Below, one piece after another: positions 11,515 through 22,910 of a stretch of DNA of 64,000 nucleotides. Source of the DNA: Argentina anserina (taxonomy: Eukaryota; Streptophyta; Magnoliopsida; Rosales; Rosaceae). Positions within the stretch are counted from its first letter, which is position 1; every line of letters begins with the position of its first letter. The stretch is from positions 13,403,395 through 13,467,394 of the forward strand of contig NC_065878.1 in NCBI RefSeq assembly GCF_933775445.1, given 5' to 3'. The notes beneath the pieces are model-generated. The model searched no databases. It saw only the letters and a list, made by a program, of their open reading frames with translations, and was not told where the DNA came from. The translations under genes and the position numbers were made by a program.

Positions 11515-12105
11515 AAAAATGTAACGACCCTAAAATTTCGAGCCTAAAAACTCAAAATCTCAAAGTCGTTAGAACACCAATAACAATCTCAATGAAAATG
11601 AAATTATTTAAGTGCACAGCGGATCATCACTGAGTTTTCAATACACCTCAGAAAACCAATTATTACAACCCAATTTATAATTTACATTGCGTAAGTTGGA
11701 AATGTAATAATCCTCACAATTTCTCACAAAATAGTCACACAAGCTGGAGATAACTAACTTCAAGCCCTCTGAGCGGTCCGTCAATTCCCGCTAATCCACA
11801 CCTGCGGAGTTATCCACTACACCATCGAATTGGTGCACCGGGATTGTAAACACAAACCCGGTAAGCTTTACAGCTCGTATGAGTAAAATGAAAATATATA
11901 ACTCGCATATCAAAATATATGAAAATCCACAATCAAAACAAATATAAATGCACTCATGAGTCAGTGGACGGCCCATCTGGTTGTCCCAAAGAAAACGAAG
12001 CGCTCATGAGAAATTAAGTAACCCTTCTGGTTACCCAAATGCATTTATAATACGGGTACCAAGAACGCTGGTACACATCTGTTACCCCTCTCGTAATACA
12101 CCGCC

Positions 12106-12378
12106 GATATTGGATAGCCACCCGCTACCCAACATCCAAAACAATCTGAGTACCCATGAGCAGATAACCACCCGTTACCTCCCATGCAGTACTAAACTGA
12201 TATTGGGTAACCACCCGCTACCCAACATCCAAAACAATCTGAGTACTCATGAGCAGATAACCACCCGTTATCTCACATGCCGTACTAAGCTGATATTGGG
12301 TAACCACCCGCTACCCAACATCCAAACAATCTGAGTACTCATGAGCAGATAACCACCCGTTACCTCACATGTAGTACT
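12106..12378. repeat. Three tandem copies of a ~93-bp unit in the solo LTR
   Basis: Units start at about 12106, 12198 and 12291, each containing ACCACCCGCTACCCAACATC followed by a GAGCAGATAACCACCCGTTA block. The LTRs of the full-length element carry a single copy, so the expansion is particular to this copy. Confidence 0.8.
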
Positions 12379-13206
12379 ATGGCAGACAGACTAGAGCTCT
12401 AACTGTATCGTAACTTTCGCCCGGCCAAAGGCTAGGTTCCGACTTGCCTCACATGTACAATAATCTCACATCATATTGTACCACACATCACGTCCGAAGA
12501 CAAATCACAATATTTCACATTCTTCGTGATAAAATCATGTACAATAATCACACATCATATTGTACGTTTTAAAACTTTCACGATATATCCATAATAAAAA
12601 TCATAACAGTATATTATATAGCAAACTATATATATCCGTATTTATTTACCATTTATACAATATATACATAGTCCACTATATCCTATACATGTCATATTTC
12701 ATAAACACCTGAAAATTAAGTACGATAATCTCACATCATATCGTACTATTTAAATCACACACATGCACAATTTTTCTGTCACCTAAATGACTATTTTTTT
12801 TAATGGATTAATAACAGTATGTAATTTAATGAACTATATATATATATACTTATTACCATTATACTGTATATATGTAGTCCACCAAATTATATACATGTTG
12901 TAATTCATTAAATAAACACGCTTGCAAAAATGTTGAATCACCTCGAGGGTAGATTCGTAATTCAGTGAGATTTTACTCACCTTATTGACTTGAGCGTAAT
13001 TCCACAATTCCCGATGCTAATTTCCTTTCCTCGGTTTAACGATCACCTTAAAAGAATAAGAAAAGAATTTAGGATCGTTTCGTAAACCTTTAAATGCCGA
13101 AACAGTAATAATCGGTTACTGTTCAGCAATTTTCGGTTTTACGAATTTACTGTTCAGTGTTACTGTTCACGGTTACTATTCACGGTTACTGTACAAATAT
13201 ACGATT

Positions 13207-13411
13207 TATACGTATTTCTGTACGTATAAATGTTATATACGTATTTCTGTACGTATAAATATTAATACGTATTTCTGTACGTATAAATATTAATACGTAT
13301 TTCTGTACGTATAAATATTAATACGTATTTCTGTACGTATAAATATTAATACGTATTTCTGTACGTATAAATATTAATACGTATTTCTGTACGTATAAAT
13401 ATTAATACGTA
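13207..13411. repeat. Tandem 28-bp TACGTA-rich array in the solo LTR
   Basis: About seven units with core TACGTATTTCTGTACGTA, an imperfect palindrome flanked by TACGTA at both ends. Equivalent arrays occur in both LTRs of the full element. Confidence 0.88.
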
Positions 13412-14705
13412 TTTTTAAATATAAATACAACCTCAGTAAATAAAATTTACTAATTACCTTTTACAAATTACTTTTTACATTTACCGAAAGTAATTTATAA
13501 TTACATTTACCAAAGGTAAAATTTAATTACATTTACCACAGTAAATAAAAATTACATTTATTTTTACCGTACACAGTAAATTACCAAAATACCCTTCTGT
13601 CAAAACTGTCCCACCGCCGCACGTGGCGGCGCGTGTGGCACACGCGCCACCTCCGGCGGGCCGCGCGTGGGGCCCACGCGCCGAGGCTAACCACGGCGCG
13701 TAGCACACCACCGCTACCTCCAATCTCTCCTACTTTCTCCCCTCTATCCTCCTACGGTCCTAGGCAGCCCCTCCGCCACCCCAGACCTCCCCACGCGCCG
13801 CCTCTAGGCGGCGGTAACTCCTCCTCCTCCCACTCCTCCGATCCTCCCAAATCGATCCCAAAACATTCACAATTACAATCATCCATCAAATACAACCGAA
13901 CCATACCTTAATTCGAAGCTAGACCCTTCGATTTGGCCTTGGAAGGGCTTGAATCACCGATGGATTTCAACCCTTGGGAAGGCTCGGATCGATGAAGTTT
14001 GGCCTTCAATGTTGAAGGCAGAGAGCACCAGCGAGGATCGGCGTCGGGTAGTCCTCCTCCGTGCTCGAGCTTCGTCGGAGATGTGCCTAGGTCGGGGCGT
14101 TCTTCCTGCCGAATCCAGGGGTAGCTGGTGGTGGTCCGGCGCTGCGTGGGACGGCGTGTCAGGCTCGGGGTTGGTAGCGGAGGGTCGTGTGATGCTGCCT
14201 AGACAGGCTGTGGGCGACACGATCGAGCGGTGAGGGAAATCGCCGATGATGAATTTTCTGAGGGAGGGGGGTGCGAATCGGGGAGAGAGAAAGAAAGAGA
14301 GGGAGAGAGAGCGGCGGGGGAGAGAGAGAGAAGGGTTTTCCTGAAATGGAAACCCTAAACTCTAAAACATTCTATTTATACTAGTTTCCAAATCGGAAAC
14401 TAACTTCCGACGTTAATAACTTTTACCTCCGACGTCCGATTAGAATGCGTCACATACTCTCGAACTCGTATCGACGAGCTCTACAACTTCCGTGAAGGAA
14501 GTTTTCGCAACCGATCGACGGAATAAAAGTCGATATTTACGTTGCAGTAACGTAACGTTTTTTCGAATTAAACATTCCGATAACGTATCCGTTACTCGTT
14601 TCATAATGTCGTAACCAATCACCTCCATTCTAATTTAACTTTCATAATTTTATAGAATTCAAATCCACTCAAATGTTGTTTAAAAATTAGGGTTATTACA
14701 AAAAA

Positions 14706-16120
14706 CATACAAGGTATTGTTGCTACGATGAGAATTATGGCTTCAGCATAAATCCGAGAAGACCAGTGGTCAGGATTTTAGGTAAATGCAGTGGGTATGG
14801 CATGATTTTGGTACTTGAATTAAAAGATTTCTAACGGTAAGTGTTTACCTTCAAGAAAGCTCAAATGTGGTTACCATAAATGTATACGGCATGAAATATC
14901 ACGGCGACTGGGAGTTAAATTTCCCTCAGCCCCCATGTTTATTAGCCTGAAGTAATAGTACAATGTTCTTGCATCATATAATCAGCAAGCATATGCACGG
15001 CTTAAGCTGCAAAGCTGTGGGTTCGAGAAACATATTAGTACAGATTCATTCGAGCATCAAGCACAAGCCTTCATGTGAAAATTCGATGACATCGGTTAGT
15101 CTGCGTCTAGTATAATAGATTAACTAACTACAGAAACCTCTTGTTAGTTGCACATTGCTCGAGAGTCAAGCCTGTATGAGTCTCCTTCAACCATATCTGA
15201 TGTAAAACTCTAAGACTCATCATCAAGTATATGTCATGAAAACTAGAAACTATCCAGATCTAGGAATAGGTCTTCGTTGTGGGCATCAATATCACAACTG
15301 TATAACTGAAAGAAATAATTGAAAAAATTTTAGATTGCAAGCTCAGAACTAAAGTATCATAAACAAGAACACAATAGTCCTGAATCATGTCAGCAGGGGT
15401 AACCCCGTTTATTTGCATCAACCGCAAAATAACACAAGCATGCTCGGGTTGAAGGACTCTACGAGATCTTTAGAAACTAACTCAAAATAGTCTTCGACAA
15501 AATAGTTGAAAATTTAATTAAATTATGCTTGCAAAATTGAGATTGAAATTTTACTGTGGCTAGAGCACCCGATTTCTGGACTACCGGGTTGGAACCATTT
15601 CACATGGACTCTGTCAGGGACTAGTCTCATGTTTGAAGAATTACCTTCAGCCGTGAGGATACCCTGAAGCCCAATTTCTAGACTGGCCTCTCCGCTTCGG
15701 TATGCAACGGTATACCACCATATAACATTGAGGGGTTTTCCTCTGTTGGTTTGCCTTCAAGCCCCACATAGGAAATGTCTTGTAACTGGAAATCAAAAAA
15801 AATTTGTGATTGTAATAGTATACTACTAGTCATTGACACATAGTGACACAATAACACTAAAAAATTCCTAGTACATGACAAAATTGTGATGCATGAGATG
15901 ATCGATGAGATACTAATATATTGGAAAACTATATATCCGGTTTGACGATGAGTTTTAATAATGATAATTTAGTCATCAATCAAATTTTTCTTAAATCATA
16001 TGAGCAAGTCCGGTCTTCATTAGCGTGCTGTGATGCCGCTGTTTGCAATCCACTTCGCTTTCTCTCAAGGGGCCACCATGGCAGGTGGAGCGGAAATTAG
16101 AGGGCTACGCTTCATGTTCA
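14706..16120. other. Intergenic sequence before the P450; no gene recognised
   Basis: Short frames only. A 67-codon minus frame (15678-15881) shows no motif. Probably continues the older repeat that hosts the solo LTR, then becomes P450 promoter. Confidence 0.4.
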
Positions 16121-16125
16121 AGTGT

Positions 16126-16132
16126 TATAAAT
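16126..16132 (+). promoter_or_regulatory. TATA box of the P450 gene
   Basis: TATAAAT about 60 bases before the first ATG (16193), a usual spacing for a plant TATA box with a short 5' UTR. Confidence 0.6.
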
Positions 16133-16192
16133 GGATCACTGATCCTTCATCCCCAAGTAAGTAAATCTACTCACTATTAGAGTGGGAAAAAG

Positions 16193-18162
16193 ATGACAAC
16201 TCTCTTCCAAATACTACAACTGAAATCAAATGAAATTTTCTCATTCATGCTGCAGTACTTTTCCGTCAGATATTTACTACCTCTGGCCATTTTTCTCATT
16301 CTGTTTTACAAATGGTTTTCTTCTTATACCAACTCCTCATCTGTCCCACCATCTCCACCAAAGCTGCCTGTGATCGGAAATCTGCACCAAATAGGTTTGC
16401 TCCCTCACCGCTCTCTCCAAGCCCTAGCACAACGCTATGGACATCTAATGCTCCTTCATTTTGGAAGCAGGCCGGTTCTTATTGTCTCATCGACCGAGGC
16501 TGTCTCCGAGATCTTCAATAACCATGACATAGCTTTCTCTGACAGACCCAAGTTTATCATCTTCGAGAAGGTTTTGTACAAGGACATCGCATCAGCACCT
16601 TATGGTGAGTATTGGAGGCAGATGAGGAGTGTCTGCGTCCTAAATTTGTTGAGCAACAAAAGGGTTCGTTCTTTTGGTGCTGTGAGACTAGAGGAAACGA
16701 AACTCATGATGAACAATATCGAACAGTCTTGTAATAGCAGTGTAACATTCTCCTCCTGGTCATCAACATCATCGGTATTGAACTTAAGCGAAATGTTTAC
16801 AAAGCTTGCTAATGATGTCATTTGTAGAGTTGCTCTAGGTAGGAAGTACAGCGATGGAGCGGAAGGTGGTGGGAGGATGTTCATGGAGCTTTCACTAGAG
16901 CTGTCGTACTTATTCGGAAAAGTTAATATCGGTGACTATATCCCATGGCTAGCTTGGTTCACCCGTGTGAATGGTTTTGATGCAAAACTAGATGATTTTG
17001 CTAAGAGATTCGATGCCTTCTTCGACAAGGTTGTTCAAGAGCACATGGATAAATCAAGCAATGGAAATGATGATGATAATGATGAGGACAAAAAGGATTT
17101 GGTGGATATTTTGCTTTCTTTACAAAAACAAAATGCACTTGGTTATCCTATTGATCGAACTAGCTTAAAGGCTATCATCCTGGTATGCCACTTACAATCT
17201 TGTTTAATGATTTACCTATTTCATGTTTATCCATGTTTTGTGTATATATTGAGCAAGTCATATAAACATAATACAATCATCACCTTAATTTATTCCAAAC
17301 GACTAATAGTGAATTTTATTGATCGGTAGGACATTGACATTCACTAATAAATTCTAGAGATACATGTATATATGAAGTTTCGCTTTAATATTACGAAGCG
17401 AAGTTTCATTTAGACTCAAATATATTGGATTATAACTTAGTTATATCTACCCAACTGAGTTTTTAGATATAACTATCTATCATTCTCACAAATATATTTT
17501 TTTTCATATCAACCAAATGTTTTTGTAGGATATGTTTGTAGCTGGGACCGACACCACATCTGCCGCCCTAGAGTGGACGATGTCTGAACTTTTAAAAAAT
17601 CCAAAGGTGATGAAGAGATTACAAGATGAAGTAAGGGGAATTGTTGGAAATAAAAGGAGTATAGCAGAGGAAGATTTGGATGGAATGCACTACTTAAAAG
17701 CAGTAATTAAAGAGACTTTACGTATACATCCTCCAGTTCCATTATTACTTCCTAGGATGTGCAACAAAGATGTGAAAATTGAAGGTTACAATATTAAGGC
17801 TAACACAAGTTATTGTTAATGCTTGGGCGCTTGGAAGAAATCCTAAATCATATACAGACCCAGAGCAGTTCAAGCCAGAAAGGTTCTTAAATAGTACCAT
17901 AGATTATAGAGGGAGTGACTTCAAATTAATTCCATTTGATGCGGGCAGACGGATTTGTCCAGGAATTCAATTTTCTATGGTTCTTGAAGAACTTGTTTTG
18001 GCAAATATTGTGCAAAAGTTTGATTGGGTTTTGCCTCATGGTGCAAAAGAAGATGATTTAGACATGACTGAAGCTTCAGGTTCAACTGCCCACAGAAAAT
18101 ATCCTCTTAAGGCAATTGCTACTTTAATTAAGGGGACTCCCAATAAGAATTTTGTCTTTTAG
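16193..18162 (+). pseudogene. CYP71-type cytochrome P450, two exons, frameshift in exon 2
   Basis: Exon 1 is 16193-17182 (330 codons); a 346-bp GT-AG intron follows; exon 2 is 17529-18162. The N-terminus has a membrane anchor (about residues 25-42), then the Pro-rich hinge PPSPPKLPVIGNLHQIG. Exon 2 opens with the I-helix AGTDTTS, followed by the K-helix KETLR (ExxR), the PERF motif and the haem loop PFDAGRRICPG with its Cys ligand. Together these mark an ER-bound monooxygenase of the CYP71 clan, most like CYP71A; the substrate cannot be told. At 17806-17812 two bases are missing from a short CA run (between codons for Asn-Thr and Val-Ile-Val), so the frame hits a stop at once and the haem-binding half is lost. 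All other motifs are intact. It may be a recent pseudogene, a null allele or an assembly error. Confidence 0.85.
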
Positions 18163-18217
18163 ATTACTTTCAAGCTGCAAAACTTTATTTCTGGTGTAAA
18201 TCTATATCCATGTCTAT

Positions 18218-18223
18218 AATAAA
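18218..18223 (+). terminator. Polyadenylation signal after the P450
   Basis: AATAAA 56 bases after the stop codon, in an AT-rich tail; a plausible near-upstream element for 3' end formation. Confidence 0.45.
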
Positions 18224-18425
18224 TGGTTAATTAGTTCCATCTTCTCCAAAATTGATATGATTAGCACCATGATCATGATCATGATCATTCCAGACCTATT
18301 TTGTATTTTTGTATCGATAGTTTTTTAAAAAGACAAATTTAGGAACGACCTGTCGTTTAATTTCGTAAACACCATGTAGTCTTCTCTTCGCCGAAGCTTA
18401 CGTCTCTCGAACCAAACAGAGAGAC

Positions 18426-21203
18426 ATGAACTCAGCACCTCATCTTGTTCTTCTTCATCAATCTCTCCCGCCAATACAAAACCCGAAGCCCACACTCCCG
18501 GCGCACAATAGCACCCCCGGCTCTCGAAAACCCAAACCAACTTACATAACAGCTTGCGCCAAAACAACACGAAAGGCAGGAGGAAGAACAAGTAGAAACC
18601 CAGATGAGTGCCACGCCAATCGCCGCTCTCAACTCCAAAGACCGCTTCCCCCGGAAATCACTCGGTGAGGTTTCTTAATCTACTCCCAAAATAGAAAGTT
18701 TCCTTTTTTTAGTCATTTCTGCATTGGCTTTATGCTCTGTTTCTTTCTTTTTCTACGATAATGTGATAAGTTGTAATGGACCCAGTTGTGTATTTTTAGC
18801 TGTGAATTGTAAGTGGGATGTGATCTGTTACCGAGTTTTGAATTTGGTTTGGTGGGTTTTATGTGCATTGGTTGCATTACATGTTGGACTCGGAGGTCAG
18901 TGACCAGCTTGTGGCTGCGGCCGAGGTTGGGGAGGGTGATGTGGTGTTGGAAATTGGGCCGGAAATGGTTCTTTGACTAATGTTCTTATCAACGCCGGTG
19001 CCACTGTGCTCGCTATTGAAAAGGTTGCTGCTTGTTTGCTTACGAGCTCTAGAGGTTTCTGTAATGTGAATGGTGATGTTTTCCTTCTTTTGTGTAAAAC
19101 TTGATACTTATGTTTTATTATGTTTTATGAGCTTTAGGATCCATACATGGCTACTCTTGTAAGCGAAAAATTTGCGGAGACTGGTCGGTTGAAGGTAAGG
19201 CTAGTTTTGGTGTTATTTCACTTTGTTATGTGAAATGAATTGAAATCAGTAATTACAACTTCTGTAGCATATCTATGAAAAACAAACTTGGAATTAATCT
19301 GTTTCTAAAGTAACACTGTTTGAATTCCGTGGAAAATGGGATTGAGTTCTTCTGCATTCTTTCTATTAATTCGTTTTGTCGATCTGTAGGTTTTGCATGA
19401 AGACTCTGTTAAATGTCATATTCATTCAGATTTGTCATCATTGTTGAGAAGTATAGAGTCATCCGGTGCAAGTTTAAGGCAGGCATAAGTAAGAATGATA
19501 CTTGGTTTCTTTAATTGAATGCGCCCCTTGTTTTATCCCAAGTCATCATCCTCCTATTGAGAACCTTTAAAATAGACTAATTGAGTGGCTTATTTGCAGG
19601 TAGTCGCTAATATATCCTTTAATATAAGTACAGATGTAGTCAGACAACTTCTTCTGATGGGTGACATTTTCTCTGAAGTAGTTCTTTTACTCCAGGTTAG
19701 CATTATTCTCTTGAATTCTTGATGTATCATCTATAATTGTATTTCTCTGCCTAAGATATACACTGCAGCCTTGTGTTCATATTCCTTTTACTGTTGTGTG
19801 CATTTAATCACGTTGGTGTCTAGCTAAGAAATGTCATAGGAGAGAGTAAAAAGTTGAATCCTTAGAACAATAACTATCCAAGCAAGCTAGACTTGTACAA
19901 CGTCTCAACCCTCAAGTATTGTATCTGATTTAAGTCATGATATGACTCATTCTGGTACAATGATATATAATTTTAGGAGGAGACAGCTTTTCGCCTGGTG
20001 GAGTCATATCTGCGGACATCTGAGTGCCGGCCTGTCAACGTCTTCGTCAATTTCTATTCAGGTACTTCTATTTATTTTTATTTGAATTGGGCATGGGCCA
20101 TCTTATCATTTAAGTAAAATATTTAAAGCTCATGATGGTGCAGCAAACTGGGAGTTATAGAGTAGTGATAACAGTGAGAGAGTACAATCATTTGATAAGA
20201 TGCAAGTGTAAATTCAGTTTCAAGAAGTAATGGCAGTTAATAATACTAAGAGTTTATGGAATAACAGTTGTCTATGCATGTTGCTGGAGGATTCTACACC
20301 CACAGGGACTTATTAGGTTGATCCTCAAAAGTTTGGTAGAAATTTCTATCTGACTTTTGGTTCTCTTTGCCATTTTTCCTTTTCAGATCCGGTATTCAAA
20401 TTTAAAGTCCCCAGGGCAAACTTCTTTCCTCAGCCTAATGTAAGTAATTTATCTCCCATAAAGGGAAACATTTGATTTATAACAATGCTAGTTATACATT
20501 TGTCTGAATGAGCTGATAACATAACCAAGCAATTTTATCCTTTAACCAAATACTAATTGATCAAAACTAGAGTGACAGATACGGAATCTGACCATTTGTC
20601 TTGTTATGCAGGTTGATGCTGCTGTGGTTAAGTTTAGGCTCAAGCAACCTGCACATTATCCCCCAGTTTCTTCAACTAAAAGCTTCTTCTCTATGGTGAT
20701 TTTCAATTTTAGATGCTAATATCATATTTTTCTGAATATATTGAAAAGAAACAAAATTTTCTCACAGTTTCAAATTTGGTATGGGTTCTGTGACTTCTGT
20801 CGTTTCAATAATCATTTAACTTAGGACAGGATATTGATACACGGTCCACAGTTCACAAGTTAGGATTGGGTGATATCTTTGTTGTAAGTTCTTTTTGTTT
20901 AGTTTTTATTCACTCAAGCATTTTCTATTGTATATTGACGCAGGTCAATTCAGCTTTTAATGGGAAACGCAAAATGTTGCGGAAAACACTTCAGCACAAA
21001 TGCGCACCCTCGGAGATTGAAAGTGCTTTGGAAAATGTTGGTCGACCTGCCACGGTACTGCTTATTAATATTTGGAAAAAGCCATTGTACACGGCTCCTT
21101 GAATCTGTTCTGCTACTTTTTTTTTCTGAATGTTTTGCAGTCAAGACCAGAAGAGTTGACCACAGAGGATTTTGTGAACCTGCATAATTTGATTGTGAAA
21201 TAG
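18426..21203 (+). pseudogene. PFC1: Plastid 16S rRNA dimethyladenosine transferase (KsgA/PFC1-type), decayed
   Basis: Exons read about 18426-18664, 18870-19023, 19138-19194, 19390-19489, 19600-19695, 19977-20061, 20387-20439, 20612-20695, 20944-21054 and 21141-21203. The first exon starts with a Ser/Pro-rich, basic leader like a plastid transit peptide, then KDRFPRKSLG; later exons give LLLQEETA, PRANFFPQPNVDAAVVKF, FNGKRKMLRKTLQH and a normal C-terminus. The family uses S-adenosylmethionine to methylate two adjacent adenines of 16S rRNA. Damage: a frameshift near 18618; the acceptor AG before exon 2 is missing near 18870; one base is missing at about 18961 in the SAM-binding GxGxG loop; a stop and lost donor at 19484-19492; and the catalytic N-I-P-F motif reads N-I-S-F. 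Introns are kept, so it is a decayed gene or genomic duplicate, not a processed copy. Whether an intact copy exists elsewhere is unknown. Confidence 0.85.
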
Positions 21204-21836
21204 TAACCTTTCGCCGTCTCACTTAGGAGATCAAATCCAATCATAGCCTGCTCCACAACAAAGCAGCGCCATATATCAAAGATTAAAGTAACAGCTGAAC
21301 AGTATATAAGGCAAACTAGACAACTTCCACTGACTGTAATGGCAAATGGGAAAAGTAATGGAGTATTGGCGGACTTGTTCCGCAGAACTGGTTTCAGGAT
21401 CTCTATCAGTACCTGTCAAGCAGCGTCATCATTCGTTCTTGGTCTCTTGAACCATGTTCAAAGTCGAAATAGTGATAATAATTCATGTATCATATTGTAT
21501 TGTATAATATAATGTTTGTAGTGTTCTCAAACACAGCCACCTTTGTATTATCCCATATAAGATTTACCACTTGTATAGTGTACCGGAACATGAAACTGTG
21601 TTTGTTGTAAGAATCAGCAAGTGGATTAAAGCATCAATGAAAATGCAGAACAATTTTCATATTCAACATGCTACTGCAATTATCCTATAATCTACATAAT
21701 CATTCAAGTTCACAATGTTGAGCATTTGTATTCCATGCAGCTACTCGTACAAACACAAACAAAATCGCCCAAATCATTTCTTGTGAACTCATCAACACAC
21801 CTCTGTTTTTCCCCTGTTTCTGCTCTGCTTCATACT
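21204..21836. other. Convergent 3' flanks
   Basis: Sequence between the ends of the PFC1-like pseudogene (plus) and the 158-codon gene (minus). No coding signal; probably 3' UTRs of both. Confidence 0.45.
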
Positions 21837-22313
21837 TCACAAATGAAACTGGTGCACAAGCTCCAATGCCCTCGACTTAGTTTCATGAGGATCATAACCC
21901 ACCATACTCCCCTCAAGCCCATCACCATCGAGCCTTCTCTCCTCCGCCACCGGCGCCGCAGACGGCGAAAGCTGCCTCTTCCTCCCCCTCTTGTTCTTAA
22001 TGAAGCAGCCCCTCATCTGCTCCTCCACCTTCTCAATTGTGACCTTGGAATTCTCCTCATCGCCGCCGAAGTCCATTGGGTCGTTTCCGGCGGCGGAGGA
22101 GTGGGTTGTGGAGAGGAAGGTGGAGAGGTGGTGGTGGGCGTGGTGGAGGGAGGAATGGATGAGGAGGAGTTGAGTTGGGTCGGTGGTGGAAGGGAGCTGT
22201 TTGGCCAACAGGGTTGCTTGTTCAAGGGACAGAATGAGGTTTGATATTAATGGTAGCGACTGCGTGGGCGGCGGTGGAGGTGGTTCTGGCTCTACTTCAT
22301 CCATGGAGTCCAT
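21837..22313 (-). CDS. Plant-specific protein of unknown function, 158 aa, single exon
   Basis: An intact 158-codon frame. The start MDSMDEVEPEPPPPPP is acidic and Pro-rich. The middle (residues about 20-75) is a Leu/His-rich predicted helix including SLPLISNLILSLEQATLLAK and a histidine-rich run. The second half holds the basic cluster KNKRGRKRQ (about residue 108), a likely nuclear localisation signal, and the C-terminus ends LELVHQFHL. I recognise the pattern as a conserved plant family without an assigned role. No enzyme motif, signal peptide or membrane segment is seen. The plus-strand frame on top (21726-22244) is a shadow: its composition is the antisense of the low-complexity parts. 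It stands alone, back to back with nothing, 600 bases from the fructosamine-3-kinase 3' end. Confidence 0.72.
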   Translation of the reverse strand: MDSMDEVEPEPPPPPPTQSLPLISNLILSLEQATLLAKQLPSTTDPTQLLLIHSSLHHAHHHLSTFLSTTHSSAAGNDPMDFGGDEENSKVTIEKVEEQMRGCFIKNKRGRKRQLSPSAAPVAEERRLDGDGLEGSMVGYDPHETKSRALELVHQFHL

Positions 22314-22910
22314 TGAGGTCTAATCTAATTCAGAGATGAAAATGTGTAGAGCTTTCCAGTGTTGGAGAGAACTGAGAGATCAAAGAATGCGTTTAAGTTC
22401 TCTTATTATATTATTATTGTTATTATTATTTGTTTTTAAAGGAGGGCTAGTAGCCTAGTACTCTCAGAGTCTCAGGTCTTCGTTAATGAAGCTAGTTCTC
22501 TTTTACTTGTGACCAAAAAAACAACATTATAACTCTAAAGTTAAACTTAGGCGAAAGTAGTACCCGTATGCACCCTTTAGCTACAAACAAGCATGCAGTA
22601 ATAGTGTAAAAGAGACTGAAATGAGGTGAACTTCGGCAGCACCACCGGTGAATTTCATTTGCCTTTTTGCCTTTTTTGCTTGGAGGGGTATAGTTTGACT
22701 GCATATGAGTATTTCATTATTTTTCCTTAAAAACAGAAAAGAAAAGGAAAAAGAAGGCAACTCATGGTTTAGCCTGCTCAGACATGAAGATTTTACATGG
22801 ACCAGAATCAATGTTTCTCAGTATTCACAAGCCATGACACGTAATCTCATATACAGATGAACTTGACCTTCATCCAAAATGAAGACTGAAAATGGATTTA
22901 CAAACAATGC
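22314..22910. other. Promoter of the 158-aa gene and 3' flank of the kinase gene
   Basis: About 600 bases between the two minus-strand genes. It contains a TTA/TTATTATT-rich stretch (22397-22430) just upstream of the 158-aa gene and short frames without motifs. Confidence 0.4.

Larger units (their letters stand above)
11520..14700 (-). mobile_element. Solo LTR of the same long-LTR Ty3/gypsy family as at 27-37 kb
   Basis: The segment begins TGTAACGACCC and ends TTATTACA, as do the LTRs of the full element at 26991-36739, and shares with them the ACGTAC repeat array, the GC-rich block and the closing region. It is flanked on both sides by AAAAA (11515-11519 and 14701-14705), a 5-bp target duplication, with no internal region, so it is a solo LTR left by LTR-LTR recombination. 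Length is 3181 bp. Orientation is given by analogy with the full element. The several open frames in the GC-rich part (13.5-14.2 kb) are not taken as genes. Confidence 0.88.

Noticed and set aside
13207..13411. CRISPR array
   Set aside because: Direct tandem units without spacers inside a plant LTR; also seen in the other two LTRs.
21726..22244. 172-codon plus-strand frame
   Set aside because: Antisense of the 158-aa gene; Gly/Val/Glu runs come from its Pro/His/Ser-rich codons.
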